The notes: generated by a model from the letters alone, not told the origin. A DNA stretch of 64,000 nucleotides from Palsa-189 sp963803735 (GCA_963803735.1 CAWDNV010000011.1:744001-808000); one strand, 5' to 3'. Numbered from the stretch's first letter, positions 52,396 through 61,208 are shown. Numbers and translations: made by a program.

Positions 52396-53112
52396 CTAAC
52401 CCCTGACGGCACTGTTGCGTGGTGCTTTTTGCCAGAACTTCGCGGGCCATTCCGTTAGATAGCGCAGTATCCTCCACGTGCGTTCCGGCTCCACGAATGC
52501 AGGGGCGATGACCATCGATGCGAGAACGTCGGCGATATAGTGCTGTCCCGTGGTAATGCAACTCACCGCAATGACCGCTACGTAGGTCCAGCCGATCCAG
52601 CGAGGCTTGAAAGCCCGCGCCAGAAAAACCGCCCACAGCACGTGAAAAGAAGGAAACGCCGCAATGGGAGGAAACGCGACGCGCTCCACGCCCAGGATTT
52701 GCGTAATCGAGTCATGGCCCAACAATGGGCGACGCGGAGCGCTGGAAGGAACGAACCAATAGAATGGAAATATCACCGCCATGGACATCCAGCTGGAAAT
52801 CATGAGCCGGCGGAGATCTCTTCGCGTCCGCACCCACCAGGGCGCCAGGGCAATGACGAAGTAGATGCTCTGGTACAAGAGTGCCGTCCAGCCAATGATC
52901 GGCAGGTGGTCTTCAAAAGACATACCGAAACTGGTGCCGTGCGAGGCGAGCTTGCTGGTGAACGCGTACAGCGCGAGCCACGGGATAATCACATAGGGCA
53001 TAAATCGGAGTCGCTCCACGGTCGATGGAGCCGTCTCCTCATCGGCGGGGAGCAGCCACGTAGCGCTGCCGAGGCGCCGCGGGATTTCCTGCAATGTCAG
53101 CTGCGTGGCCAA
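52396..53112 (-). CDS. PAP2-family phosphatase
   Basis: A 238-residue integral membrane phosphatase of the PAP2 (lipid phosphate phosphatase) family with about five to six helices. The catalytic-site motifs are PSFHVLWAVFLAR (the PSGH-like second motif, about 155) and SCITTGQHYIADVLAS (third motif with the catalytic His, about 195). The first KX6RP motif is less clear. It may act on undecaprenyl or phosphatidic phosphates at the membrane. The STAS-like gene lies just upstream on the same strand, 19 bases away. Confidence 0.9.
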   Translation of the reverse strand: MATQLTLQEIPRRLGSATWLLPADEETAPSTVERLRFMPYVIIPWLALYAFTSKLASHGTSFGMSFEDHLPIIGWTALLYQSIYFVIALAPWWVRTRRDLRRLMISSWMSMAVIFPFYWFVPSSAPRRPLLGHDSITQILGVERVAFPPIAAFPSFHVLWAVFLARAFKPRWIGWTYVAVIAVSCITTGQHYIADVLASMVIAPAFVEPERTWRILRYLTEWPAKFWQKAPRNSAVRG

Positions 53113-53131
53113 ATCATGCTCCCTTAAGAAG

Positions 53132-53407
53132 TCATCGGCAGTTTTTCAACTCTTCCAACACATCCTTGATGTAAAAGCCGCTGGCGATGAATTGCGCGCC
53201 TTCGTTGGACATGCTTCGCAATAGCTCTTCGCCACCCTTACCGATGCAAGTGATGTCCGTGAGGTCGACAACGCAATGACAGCCTTCGTGGGTTCGGTGA
53301 ACTTCGTTCCAACTTGCTTTCACCTCAGTAACCCAAGGTTCCGCCAAACGGCCCTGCAGAACCCAGCGCATTTCTTCCGGCGTTTCGGTGATCATGATCT
53401 TCAGCAC
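53132..53407 (-). CDS. STAS-like domain protein
   Basis: About 91 residues resembling an anti-sigma-factor-antagonist (STAS) fold: ITETPEEMRWVLQGRLAEPWV (first strands), then CVVDLTDITCIGKGGEELLRSMSNEGAQFIASG. The regulatory serine of SpoIIAA-type STAS proteins is not evident (GKGGEELL at that place), so it may be a non-phosphorylated member. GTG 53407 follows GGGGGAG and is preferred over GTG 53422. It lies just upstream of PAP2 on the same strand. Confidence 0.65.
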   Translation of the reverse strand: MLKIMITETPEEMRWVLQGRLAEPWVTEVKASWNEVHRTHEGCHCVVDLTDITCIGKGGEELLRSMSNEGAQFIASGFYIKDVLEELKNCR

Positions 53408-53609
53408 TGCAGACTCCCCCACCCCCAGGTCTTAGAGTGAGCACCCCACGTGCCAAATTTCGCTCTCTTTCGAGTGGCCGAATCTTTCTGAGTTTAAATG
53501 ACATAACGGAGGTACTTGGGATGGATCAATCTACGGTGCCGAGTCGGTCGATGCCAGCCAGGTGGTACCTGCCTATTTTTTGGCACGATTCCGCCGGAAT
53601 AAGTTCCGA

Positions 53610-54332
53610 TTATTGGTGAGCATCCTCTTTCTTAGTGTCAGCGTGGTCTACCGGCAAGGCGATGCGCGCCATGTAGTGGTAAAAGCGATCGCTGAGATGT
53701 TCAGGATACGGTGTCGCTAGTCGGCAGCGTCTTTTAGAAAAGGCTTGTGCAAGCCGCCGATAGAGTTCATCTGTTCGCATAGTAAAGTGAAGCTGAAAAT
53801 CAACCGCTAGGGCAGGCAGCCCCTGTTGTTGCAAATCCTCGTGTGCAAGGACATCTTGTAAGAATTGGAACCGCGGGTTTTTGTTCTGATAGATTACCTT
53901 CCAATCCCTAGTTCCTAGGTTTTCATTTTCCCTGAGCTTGGCGCGCAACTCCTCAGCAAGAAAAACGTCGCACAAGAGGATATTCGACAGAATACTATCT
54001 CCGTCATGTCGAGCATTGAAATCCTGTAATAGGTCGCAATCTTGCGTAAGGACAATCACAAGTGGGTGAGGATCAATTTCTATTTCGGGGTTTTCCGCTG
54101 CGCCTTCCGCAGCGATGCTATCGAGCGCTAACCTCACTTGCGGGATATTTGCAAGAATTTCACCCTGCCACAGGCGGTCATTAGCCTCTGAACGGATATA
54201 GATCGTTTGATCAGGAAGTGCCAGGGCGGGGGCGACCACTGCCTCGGCGTTAGGCACTGCCGGGGCTGGGGGGACTACTGCCTCAGCGTTAGGCGCCGCA
54301 GGGGCCGGGGGGACTGCCTCTGCGTCGCCCAC
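53610..54332 (-). CDS. Unknown protein with N-terminal Pro/Ala repeat (TIGR04255 operon, gene 3)
   Basis: A 240-residue cytoplasmic protein. Residues 5-40 hold a tandem repeat around PAPAVPNAEAVV (about 14 residues per unit, two to three units). The rest has LVIVLTQDCDLLQDFNARH (about 93-111), a TQDCDL motif that I have seen in uncharacterised accessory genes, and a helical C-terminus. It starts with GTG two bases after the stop of the previous gene, whose last codons supply the GAGGA ribosome site, so the two are translated together. Function unknown; AT-richer than the chromosome around it. Confidence 0.65.
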   Translation of the reverse strand: MGDAEAVPPAPAAPNAEAVVPPAPAVPNAEAVVAPALALPDQTIYIRSEANDRLWQGEILANIPQVRLALDSIAAEGAAENPEIEIDPHPLVIVLTQDCDLLQDFNARHDGDSILSNILLCDVFLAEELRAKLRENENLGTRDWKVIYQNKNPRFQFLQDVLAHEDLQQQGLPALAVDFQLHFTMRTDELYRRLAQAFSKRRCRLATPYPEHLSDRFYHYMARIALPVDHADTKKEDAHQ

Positions 54333-54334
54333 AC

Positions 54335-54781
54335 CTATTCCTCAAGGCGAATCTTCGGAACGGCGTTCGTCTTACCACGTCTTGCGTGCAATTTGTTAGG
54401 AGAGAATACAGCAGTAGTCGTCGGAGCCGAGGTCGTGTAATGATCGTACATCTCAGAAATCGTTTCCCACAATTCGGGTAAAGCCTCATCAGGAAGCTGT
54501 GAGACCAGAACACCACAAGCAAAGCGTTGTACAACATTAGTCAGATTGAGGTGCGCCACACCTGTCGTCTGTGGAGGTTCAAATATCAAGTAGTGAGCCG
54601 CGCGGGCACCGGGCATTTGTTGGAGAAGGGCTATACTCGCGCTCTGGCCGGTCGCTGGCAAAGTCTCATTGAGTCCCTGTAATAGGCTGTGGGTCCAATT
54701 GCTCGCGTAAACGACTCTTGATGCACCAGCTGAAGAGCCTTCCTGCTTCTTTGTTAAACGCATTAAGGAGTCCAATGGCAT
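54335..54781 (-). CDS. Unknown protein (TIGR04255 operon, gene 2)
   Basis: Up to 148 residues from ATG 54781; this would overlap the TIGR04255 gene by 116 bases in another frame. A later start just after that gene's stop (TTG near 54660) would give about 105 residues. The core includes FEPPQTTGVAHLNLTNVVQRFACGVLVSQLPDEALPELWETI. No family or motif is recognised. It lies between the TIGR04255 gene and the repeat-bearing gene on the same strand, with very tight spacing. Confidence 0.5.
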   Translation of the reverse strand: MPLDSLMRLTKKQEGSSAGASRVVYASNWTHSLLQGLNETLPATGQSASIALLQQMPGARAAHYLIFEPPQTTGVAHLNLTNVVQRFACGVLVSQLPDEALPELWETISEMYDHYTTSAPTTTAVFSPNKLHARRGKTNAVPKIRLEE

Positions 54782-55448
54782 GATTTATCTCCGTTCGCTT
54801 CTCTTTAAAAAAATCGCCATCAATTGAATAAGAATATTCTTGCTCCGGGATGGGTTGCACAATTCCGTGCCGCAACCGGAGCTGCGCATCGTCATGTACC
54901 AGGGAAAGTAGCACATCTCGAATAGCTTGCTGCACATGTGGGGCCACTTTTGGATCAGATAGTTCACCGAGAATCCAGGGTTGGAGTAGTTCTGACCAAT
55001 CGACACCCTCCAAACCAAGTGCCGAGCGTTTTATAGTGTTCCGGTAACGCAAGCCCACCCTGACGAAAAACGATGGCCGATAGAGATGCTGCAAAGAACT
55101 TACCAGTGTGGTGAGCCGCTCACTGAATCGTTCCCAGCGCTTGTATCCGGTTGTTGAAAGCGAGAGAAATTCGCGGTTAAGGCTCACCTTCCACACATGA
55201 TCACCCGATTCAAAAATATATGATTTACTTCCTGCTAGGCCGGGCATCATCTTGACAATTTCGGCTGGAAGGTTAACGGCCATTGTGGAAGCTTCCTCTA
55301 GCAGAGGGTAGTCAGCTCGAATTTCATCCTGAAATGCGCTTGGCAGCTCAGTGTCTATTTTCAGTATCGGAGGGAACTTTAACTGACAGATGACTTCTTC
55401 AAGCGTGTTGCGCCGATAAACCACCCTCGGAGAGTCAGGGAACGGCAT
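54666..55448 (-). CDS. TIGR04255 family protein (operon gene 1)
   Basis: A 260-residue protein of the TIGR04255 family. Marks are the N-terminal YRRNTLEEVICQLKFPPILKI (about 11-31), the middle VWKVSLNREFLSLSTTGYKRWERF (about 86-110) and FFVRVGLRYRNTIKR (about 127-141). The C-terminus is helical. Members occur sporadically in accessory regions; no role is known to me. It leads the three-gene operon, which lies next to a half tRNA-Pro and a zinc-ribbon gene, all hints of a mobile segment. Start at 55448 has no strong ribosome site. Confidence 0.75.
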   Translation of the reverse strand: MPFPDSPRVVYRRNTLEEVICQLKFPPILKIDTELPSAFQDEIRADYPLLEEASTMAVNLPAEIVKMMPGLAGSKSYIFESGDHVWKVSLNREFLSLSTTGYKRWERFSERLTTLVSSLQHLYRPSFFVRVGLRYRNTIKRSALGLEGVDWSELLQPWILGELSDPKVAPHVQQAIRDVLLSLVHDDAQLRLRHGIVQPIPEQEYSYSIDGDFFKEKRTEINHAIGLLNAFNKEAGRLFSWCIKSRLREQLDPQPITGTQ

Positions 55449-55610
55449 TTTCTAAGTTGACACTTCCTCACAATTCCTAACGTGAAACACCCGCGCGGCG
55501 TGAATGATAGGCCAATTGTTATTCCCACTGCAAATCATATCACGCCGACTGTTCCTGTGGTCGATGTTGCACACATTTGATGCTCGCGCCCTTTGCTAGG
55601 TCGTTGTTGG

Positions 55611-55808
55611 TCATGCCTTCTTCTTGCGGTTCCGTCTGTGCCATTCCCTGCTGTGTTCCTTCCACCTCTCTCGGTTCCGCTAGTACCAGTCGCGGGCGCT
55701 GCACTCCTTGGAGCAGAACCTGTGCACGCGGCTCTCTGGGGTGACCCTTCCAGTGCACTGGCCGCCCTCCGGGGCCTTCGCCACGCACCTGCGTATCTGG
55801 ACTCTCAT
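55611..55808 (-). pseudogene. Zinc-ribbon small protein with internal amber stop
   Basis: A small frame from ATG 55808 (ribosome site GGAGGG, five bases away). It reads a four-Cys cluster: Cys8, Cys18, Cys32 and Cys36 (RFCSKECSARDWY at 30-42), like FCS-type zinc ribbons of phage or HNH-associated proteins. A TAG at codon 43 (55680-55682) ends it, but the same frame continues RNRERWKEHSREWHRRNRKK to a TGA at 55611, a basic tail that fits such proteins. It is either truncated by a nonsense mutation or read through. Confidence 0.6.
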
Positions 55809-55986
55809 CTTTTCCCTCCGTCTCCTCGATTCTAGCCCGCCCCGCCTGCCGCTCCGCGACCCGAAGCTCCTTGTTTTTCCAGGGCAGAAACGGGCCCGAG
55901 ATTAACGCCCGTGGTAGAACGAGGGTAGAACCGGAAGGCCCCGTGCGGGTCGCCCTTTCAAAAACCGCGCTTTTTATTAGGAAAAG

Positions 55987-56030
55987 TGGTCGGGGCGAGA
56001 GGATTTGAACCTCCACCCCCTGGTCCCAAA
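55987..56030 (-). other. 3' half of tRNA-Pro (TGG), 44 bases
   Basis: On the minus strand the sequence runs from the anticodon loop (TTTGGGA, anticodon TGG) through the T arm GAGGTTCAAATCCTC and acceptor end CGCCCCGACCA. The 5' half is absent: the preceding minus-strand bases are AT-rich and cannot form the D arm. Such half tRNAs mark integration borders. Confidence 0.75.
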
Positions 56031-56108
56031 TTAAATCAGGAGTGTAGTAACGAAACGGAAGAAATTGGTTCAAGTGATATCATTGGCACCAATTCGGGCG
56101 GAGAAACT

Positions 56109-56156
56109 ATGGCGATTCCCAGTGGCAAGCGCCTCGGGCCGTATTAAATCCTCTCT
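56109..56156 (+). pseudogene. Remnant of a Ser/Thr protein kinase start
   Basis: ATG 56109 begins MAIPSGKRLGPY, the typical opening of acidobacterial serine/threonine kinases (which continue E-I-L-S and a glycine loop). The Glu codon has become TAA (GAA to TAA) and the next three codons still read ILS; beyond that nothing kinase-like remains. So it is a 16-codon relic. Confidence 0.6.
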
Positions 56157-56239
56157 GTGACTGCTTCAGCCCGAAACGCTCAAGCATCCGATCGCGGAGA
56201 AACGTCAAACCAGAACATCAAACGGAAAGGATAAGGCCA

Positions 56240-57243
56240 ATGAAACGTCAATGGCTGTTCCTGGGAGGGTTGGCCGCTATGGCGGTTACCCCGCGAGCGT
56301 TTGGGCACAGGGACAGGCACCGGCGCCGCAGGGACCGGGACAGGGGCGCTCGTTTGCACAATGGGACAAGATCCAGATTTCGGTGACGGCCAAGCTGGCG
56401 CCGAACCTTTACATTCTGCAGGGTTCGCCCGATCTTGACACGAACCACCCGGATGCGGCGGGCGGCAGGATCGCCGTGCTCTTTGGCCCCGACGGCATCC
56501 TGATGGTCGACTCCCAGGACGAGGAGTTGCACGAAAAGGTTCTGAAGACGATCCGAACGTTCAGCTCCGCGCCCATTCGTATTCTGGTCAACTCGCACAT
56601 CCATTCCGACCACACGGGGGGCAATCCCTTTTTCGCGAAGCAGGGCGCCTTGATCTACTCGCGCGAGGAACTGCGCGAGGAAATGCTGCACCCGCCCCGC
56701 CAAGGCAACGGCGCCCCGGCTCCCGCGCCCGATCCTGCCGGAGTTCCCGTGGTGACCTATCCGTTGGGCACGCCAGGCGCTCCCGCTGTAACCATCCATC
56801 TGGACGGAGAAGTGGTCGATTTAATTCCGGTTCCGGCATCTCATACCGGGGGTGACACGGTCATCCGGTTCCAGCATGCAAACGCGATCTATATCGGCGA
56901 TTTCTACCGCAATTTCGGTTATCCCTTTGCCGATCAGGCCAATGGCGGCTCGATCAGAGGCATGATCACAGCGATCGACATGATCGGGAAGACTGCCGGC
57001 GCCGACACGACGCTCATCACCGGTCACGGCACGCTGGTCAAGAAGGCCGATCTGCTCCCCTATCGCGCAATGGTCGTCGATATTTTGGAAAAGACGAAGA
57101 AGTTGGCCGATCAGGGCAAATCGCTGGACGATATTTTAGCTGCGAACCTGACCGCTCCGTACGACGCGACGACGAAGGGTGACACGCCAGCGAGCAAAAA
57201 CCGGTTCATCACCGAAGCGTATAACGAGGTAAAGGACAAATGA
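56240..57243 (+). CDS. Exported MBL-fold metallo-hydrolase, one frame change near N-terminus
   Basis: A secreted metallo-beta-lactamase-fold hydrolase. ATG 56240 opens a signal peptide (WLFLGGLAAMAVTPRAF) in one frame; the remainder is in another frame and joins if one G is added to the GGG at 56303-56305, giving AFGAQGQAP. The core has SHIHSDHTGGN (HXHXDH metal site), PASHTGGDTVIR, and ITGHGTL. The visible long frame begins at ATG 56251 without a signal. Substrate class (lactone, beta-lactam-like, or ring-cleavage) cannot be told. It may be an assembly error. Confidence 0.85.
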
Positions 57244-57415
57244 ATAACCAATTCCTGTTGAGACGGCGGGGATGAAATTCCCCCGTTGCTGGCCGGATTT
57301 TTCAGTCGCAGCCAGCGCCGCCGGGGAGGGCAATTCTCCCGGCATTAACACCAGCACAGCTCACCGGAGTCACACTCGGCAGCACCCTCTGCAAGATGCG
57401 CGGGAGTTACGTAGC

Positions 57416-58742
57416 CTAGGGCAGTGCGGTAATCCCCATCCAGAACATGTTTCTGCCGCCAACGGCAACGTCGTATTTGCGCACGAAATCGAGCTTTCCG
57501 TCGCCGCGCACGCGGAATACAGCGAGGCTGGCTGGAACCGTGCTGAGACCGTTAGCCCCGCGCACTGGAAGCTCCATCATGTTGGCCGCGACGAGAATTC
57601 TTCCGCTCGGATCCAGAGCGAAAGTGCGCGTGTGAATTCCCCTTGTATCGGCGTTTTGGATGAGGGTCGGTTCGCCCGTATCCTGGTTGATCGAGAAAAC
57701 GGCGATGCTATTTTCTCCGCCAACAAAGACGCTCTGGCCGTGGAAATCCGTGACGCCGCTTGCCCGGTTGGCCAGATACACGAACCTGCCATTCGGATGC
57801 ACGTGAATCGTACCCAGAGCCTGCCCGGGTCGAACATTGGAGGGATCGCTCAGCGTGTCTTTGGAAAATAGAGGACTGCGGCTCAGGGTTCCGTCTTTCA
57901 GCCTCTCGAAGACGTCCAGCTTGTTTTGCCGTTCGAGCGAAAGAAAGATCCACGGGCGGGACGGATGGAAATCCAGGTGCCGACTCTGAAAATTAAAACC
58001 TCCTCCGGGAGCAATCGAAAGCAGGTTCGTCAGCAATCCATCGTTGTAGCCGAATATTTTCAGCGCGCCGGGATCCTCGCGCGTGGCGGCAGTCGGGCCA
58101 TTCCCCCGAGTCACGAGAATCACCATTTTGTTCGAGGGATCGACGCGTACCTGGTGGCCGTAGATTCCCACATCGAGCGGCGCGGGCGGCTTTACTTGCG
58201 TGCCAACGGTCCCGTCCGGCTCGATCCGATGCACCGTCAATCCGCTCGGATCGTTGTAAGCCAAGAGCACATGCGTGCCGGGGACGTCCGTAGTGACGTG
58301 AATCGGGCGCGAGGGCAAGGCCGCTGGCGTTCCGTGAGGAACCAGCGCGCCGGAGGCCGGGTCGATGCGGAACGCGCTAAGACCGTGCTGACTGCCCTTT
58401 GGCGCAGCACCGCCCTGCGGAATGTTGCTGGGACCGCCGTTGCTCCAAGCGATGTAGAGGTACTGCCGCGAGGGATGCGCCACCGCTTCCTGCACGTTGG
58501 CCGGAAGCGTTACGCTGCCGCGCTTGACGAGCGTTGCGGTATCCACGTCCACGTCATATTGCGTGAGTTCCGCCCCCACAGCAGCATAGAGCACGACCCT
58601 GCCTGAGGCTGACCCATTACCTGTTGCCGCCGGCCTGCTCGTAAAATCGCGGATTGCCTAGAAGGGCGGCGTGCTGAGCATAAATTCCAAAAACAAGAGC
58701 GAACAGGGCGAGCATAGGAATCGCGCACAGGCGCTTTTTCAC
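57416..58742 (-). CDS. Exported lactonase-type seven-bladed propeller, one frame change near N-terminus
   Basis: A secreted beta-propeller of the lactonase (6-phosphogluconolactonase-like) family. The frame from GTG 58742 (GGAGGG ribosome site) has a signal peptide (RLCAIPMLALFALVFGIYAQ) and ends at TAA 58609; dropping one base near 58619-58624 joins it to the main frame (GNGSASGRVVLYAAVGAELTQYDVD and on). Repeated blade strands are seen: QYLYIAWSNGG, THVLLAYNDPS, FVYLANRASG, RILVAANMM. The main frame alone is 392 residues. Periplasmic; the lactone is unknown. Confidence 0.85.
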
Positions 58743-58837
58743 GGGACCCTCCGGCAACCGACTAGTCCTGAGTGCAGAAAAGTATGCACCAGCTGCCAAC
58801 CGCAGGAGCCTACGCCCGCAGGCCAGCCGGCGTAAAC

Positions 58838-59008
58838 ATGAAATCTGCGTTCGAGCCGCTGGAAGGGGAACCGAAGCTTGCTTCGCTCACACAATCGCGC
58901 GCCAGGGTCGACTTCTACGGCGTTTTTGCCGAACCGAAGGCGCTTATCCTAGTTCGTTTCGTAATTTTCTCTTTAGCTCTTCTGGCTAACCTGATATTTG
59001 AACATTAA
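58838..59008 (+). CDS. Possible small membrane protein
   Basis: A 56-residue frame with one predicted membrane helix at the C-terminus (ALILVRFVIFSLALLANLIF). No family or ribosome site is clear. The gap between the lactonase and lipoprotein genes (58743-59155) holds nothing else convincing. Confidence 0.3.
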   Translation: MKSAFEPLEGEPKLASLTQSRARVDFYGVFAEPKALILVRFVIFSLALLANLIFEH

Positions 59009-59155
59009 TGATCGGTACTTATCGCGCAATTGACGCCGGTAAACTAGATGAAGCTTTCGTGCTTCAAGCGGTTCCTTTCCATCACTTTACCTATATCCAA
59101 TGCCATGAAGAATCAGAATTACGGCGAGGCGCGCCCGCATGTGCCCCATGCGCCA

Positions 59156-59941
59156 TCAGTGTGAGGCGGCTGCCTTGAATGTTATGGCGAGAGCCTTCGA
59201 TTCTTTCGGACCTATTGTCACCCTTTGCTCGCTGATGCCATAAAGCTCATGCCACGCGGTCACTGTGTAGGTTCCGGGTGGGACGTTGCTGATTTCGAAT
59301 GAGCCGTCTTTACCGGTTACCTGAAAATATGGAGTGGATAGAACGGCTATATAGGCCTTCATCCAAGGATGAACATTACATTTCACGGGAATCGCTACTT
59401 CTTGGCGCGCAAAAGTTTGCTTTATCGGCACTGCCCCAGAAGATTGCGAGTCGTTCCGTGCGCGGTTGATCTTGGAAATAGTGTGGATATTGTGAGTTGC
59501 CGGATCGGAGTTTGTCACACGGAGTGACTGACCGACCCTGAGTGCGAGCACATGCGGAATGTACGTGCACCCCTTCTGGTCAAGGTTCACGGGCGATTCC
59601 GCCGTCTCAAACGAATACTGGCTGAAATCACCTTTGAGGTAGACGACCACGTTCTGTAGCGTGCCGTTTTCGCCGGGCACCACGTCCTCTGTCATTGCAG
59701 GTGAAGAGTGCCCTTTCGCGCAGTTTGGTACCGCGGCCATATTGATGACCCTCATCGTCGGTGGCGTGCCAGCGAGTATTATCTTGCCACTTACAGCGCC
59801 CGCTGTGGCCAGATCGACTGGCCTTCCACCCAAACTGGCGGCGGGTAGATCTGAGACTTCGTCTTGTCTCCCGCTACAACTGATCATCACCACTGAGAGA
59901 ACCACGGCCACAGTAGCCAAAAACAGATATCTAAGGTTCAT
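59156..59941 (-). CDS. Lipoprotein with cupredoxin-like and carboxypeptidase-regulatory domains
   Basis: A 261-residue exported lipoprotein: signal and lipobox end at Cys22 (SVVMISCSG). The middle has a cupredoxin-like pattern: KGCTYIPHVLALRVGQSLRVTNSDPATHNIHT (first ligand His) and later VKCNVHPWMKAYIAVL (Cys and His), a type I copper-like site. The C-terminal 60 residues (FEISNVPPGTYTVTAWHELY) are a carboxypeptidase regulatory-like beta domain. A plastocyanin-like electron-transfer or sensor role is plausible. ATG 59941 is preferred over 59986 for its fit to the signal. Confidence 0.75.
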   Translation of the reverse strand: MNLRYLFLATVAVVLSVVMISCSGRQDEVSDLPAASLGGRPVDLATAGAVSGKIILAGTPPTMRVINMAAVPNCAKGHSSPAMTEDVVPGENGTLQNVVVYLKGDFSQYSFETAESPVNLDQKGCTYIPHVLALRVGQSLRVTNSDPATHNIHTISKINRARNDSQSSGAVPIKQTFARQEVAIPVKCNVHPWMKAYIAVLSTPYFQVTGKDGSFEISNVPPGTYTVTAWHELYGISEQRVTIGPKESKALAITFKAAASH

Positions 59942-60094
59942 ACAGTCATGACCATTGCGGAACTGTTCGTTTGGGTGGGTTCCCAAGCCCGGGTCAAGAA
60001 CCCCGGCTGAGCACCGTGAATACCAAGAGTTTCGCAGACACTTTCTCTAAGCAAGTGATTCGCCTCCTTTAGGCTGTGCGTGCCGATCTCGCAC

Positions 60095-60991
60095 TCAGCC
60101 GCGAATCGTCAGAACCGGGCAAGTCGCGGCAGAAACAACCTTGTGCGCGGTAGCGATCGGCAAATGTGTTGCCTTCCCGCCATGGAAGCCGGCGGGGCGT
60201 CGCACTCCAAGAATGATGAGGTCTGCTTTCCGATGATTCGCGATCGTCAGGATCTCATCGGCAGCAGCACCTTGCCCAACGATACAGTGTGGTTCGCACC
60301 AGAGTTCCGATTCCGATGGCACGATTTGCCGCAAACGGCGCTCGGTGGCGGCTGCAAGCTGTTCGGAAGTCACAAGATCGCCTGTTTTTGGCTGATCAAT
60401 CACATGCAGGAGCGTCAAATGAGCTTGGTACTCCTGAGCCAGAGAAATTGCATATGGTGCGGCGGCCTCTGCTTCCGGAGTGAAATCGGTGGCGTAGAGA
60501 ATCTCCGATACCTCACCGGGTTGCGAGGGTTGTGTAGGCGAATTTGGACCGAGGGTTAGAACGGCACACGGTGCGCGGCGGAGAATTTCTTCCGCAGCAG
60601 AACCGAGCACCAACTTTGAAATTCCAGTCCTCCCTCTTGTACCGAGGACGAGCAGATCGATGTTGTTGTCATTAATTGCCGCCTTCAAGGAAGGCCACAA
60701 ATCCCCTTCCAGGATCAAGATGTCGCGCTCAAATCCGGAGAAGTTTGCCAATGAGTGTTGGATTTGCTCGCGCGCCTGTGATTCGGGGAGATCGGCCAAC
60801 ACCGACGCTTCGCGTGGAGCGACCCGTCCGTACGCACCCGTATTCCTCACATAGAGCGCGTAGAATTTGGAACCGAAATGCCGCGCCAGTCCAGCGGCAT
60901 AAGGAAGAGCATTAGTTGCGGCATCCGAAAGATCTGTGCAAAAAAGAATGTTCCGCAATTGAATTCGCGTTTGGGCCTTGACTGCGTCCAT
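60095..60991 (-). CDS. Universal stress protein, two UspA domains
   Basis: A 298-residue protein of two tandem UspA domains. Domain one (about 8-145) opens with IQLRNILFCTDLSDAATNALPYA and has the ATP-binding LGTRGRTGISKLVLGSAAEEI; domain two (about 155-298) has ILYATDFTPEAEAAAPYAISLA and LGVRRPAGFHGGKATHLPIATA. Start 60991 follows GGAGGTGCTCC. A CRP/FNR-like site lies 50 bases upstream. Members protect cells in low oxygen or starvation; the partner in that role here is probably the nearby Hsp20. Confidence 0.92.
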   Translation of the reverse strand: MDAVKAQTRIQLRNILFCTDLSDAATNALPYAAGLARHFGSKFYALYVRNTGAYGRVAPREASVLADLPESQAREQIQHSLANFSGFERDILILEGDLWPSLKAAINDNNIDLLVLGTRGRTGISKLVLGSAAEEILRRAPCAVLTLGPNSPTQPSQPGEVSEILYATDFTPEAEAAAPYAISLAQEYQAHLTLLHVIDQPKTGDLVTSEQLAAATERRLRQIVPSESELWCEPHCIVGQGAAADEILTIANHRKADLIILGVRRPAGFHGGKATHLPIATAHKVVSAATCPVLTIRG

Positions 60992-61040
60992 GGAGCACCT
61001 CCGTGCGAGCCTGATTAGAGGCCTTCTGCCTCGCGTAAGC

Positions 61041-61056
61041 TGTGACGTGCGTCACC
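61041..61056. promoter_or_regulatory. CRP/FNR-family operator-like box between usp and the receiver gene
   Basis: TGTGACGTGCGTCACC fits the CRP-type pattern TGTGA-N6-TCACA with one mismatch, and its core GTGACG-TG-CGTCAC is an inverted repeat. It lies 50 bases before the universal stress gene and 150 before the receiver gene. The regulator is not in the window. Confidence 0.5.
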
Positions 61057-61208
61057 TTCCGCTTAGATAATTCGATCGGAGTAGGTATCGAACCGCTGAA
61101 ATGGTGATTCAGCTCACCGCCAGACATGACAGCGCGTACAGCCTCGGTTCTCGCGGTATGCGATCTTGAGCGTTCTCACGGTGACTTGATTCTTATCGGA
61201 GGTTCTGG

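Noticed and set aside
54225..54320. Possible CRISPR-like repeats
   Set aside because: They encode PAPAVPNAEAVV protein repeats in gene 3 of the TIGR04255 operon and have no spacers.
55540..56073. A 177-codon minus-strand frame across the tRNA half
   Set aside because: It reads through the tRNA remnant and lies over the clear zinc-ribbon frame; no protein family likeness.
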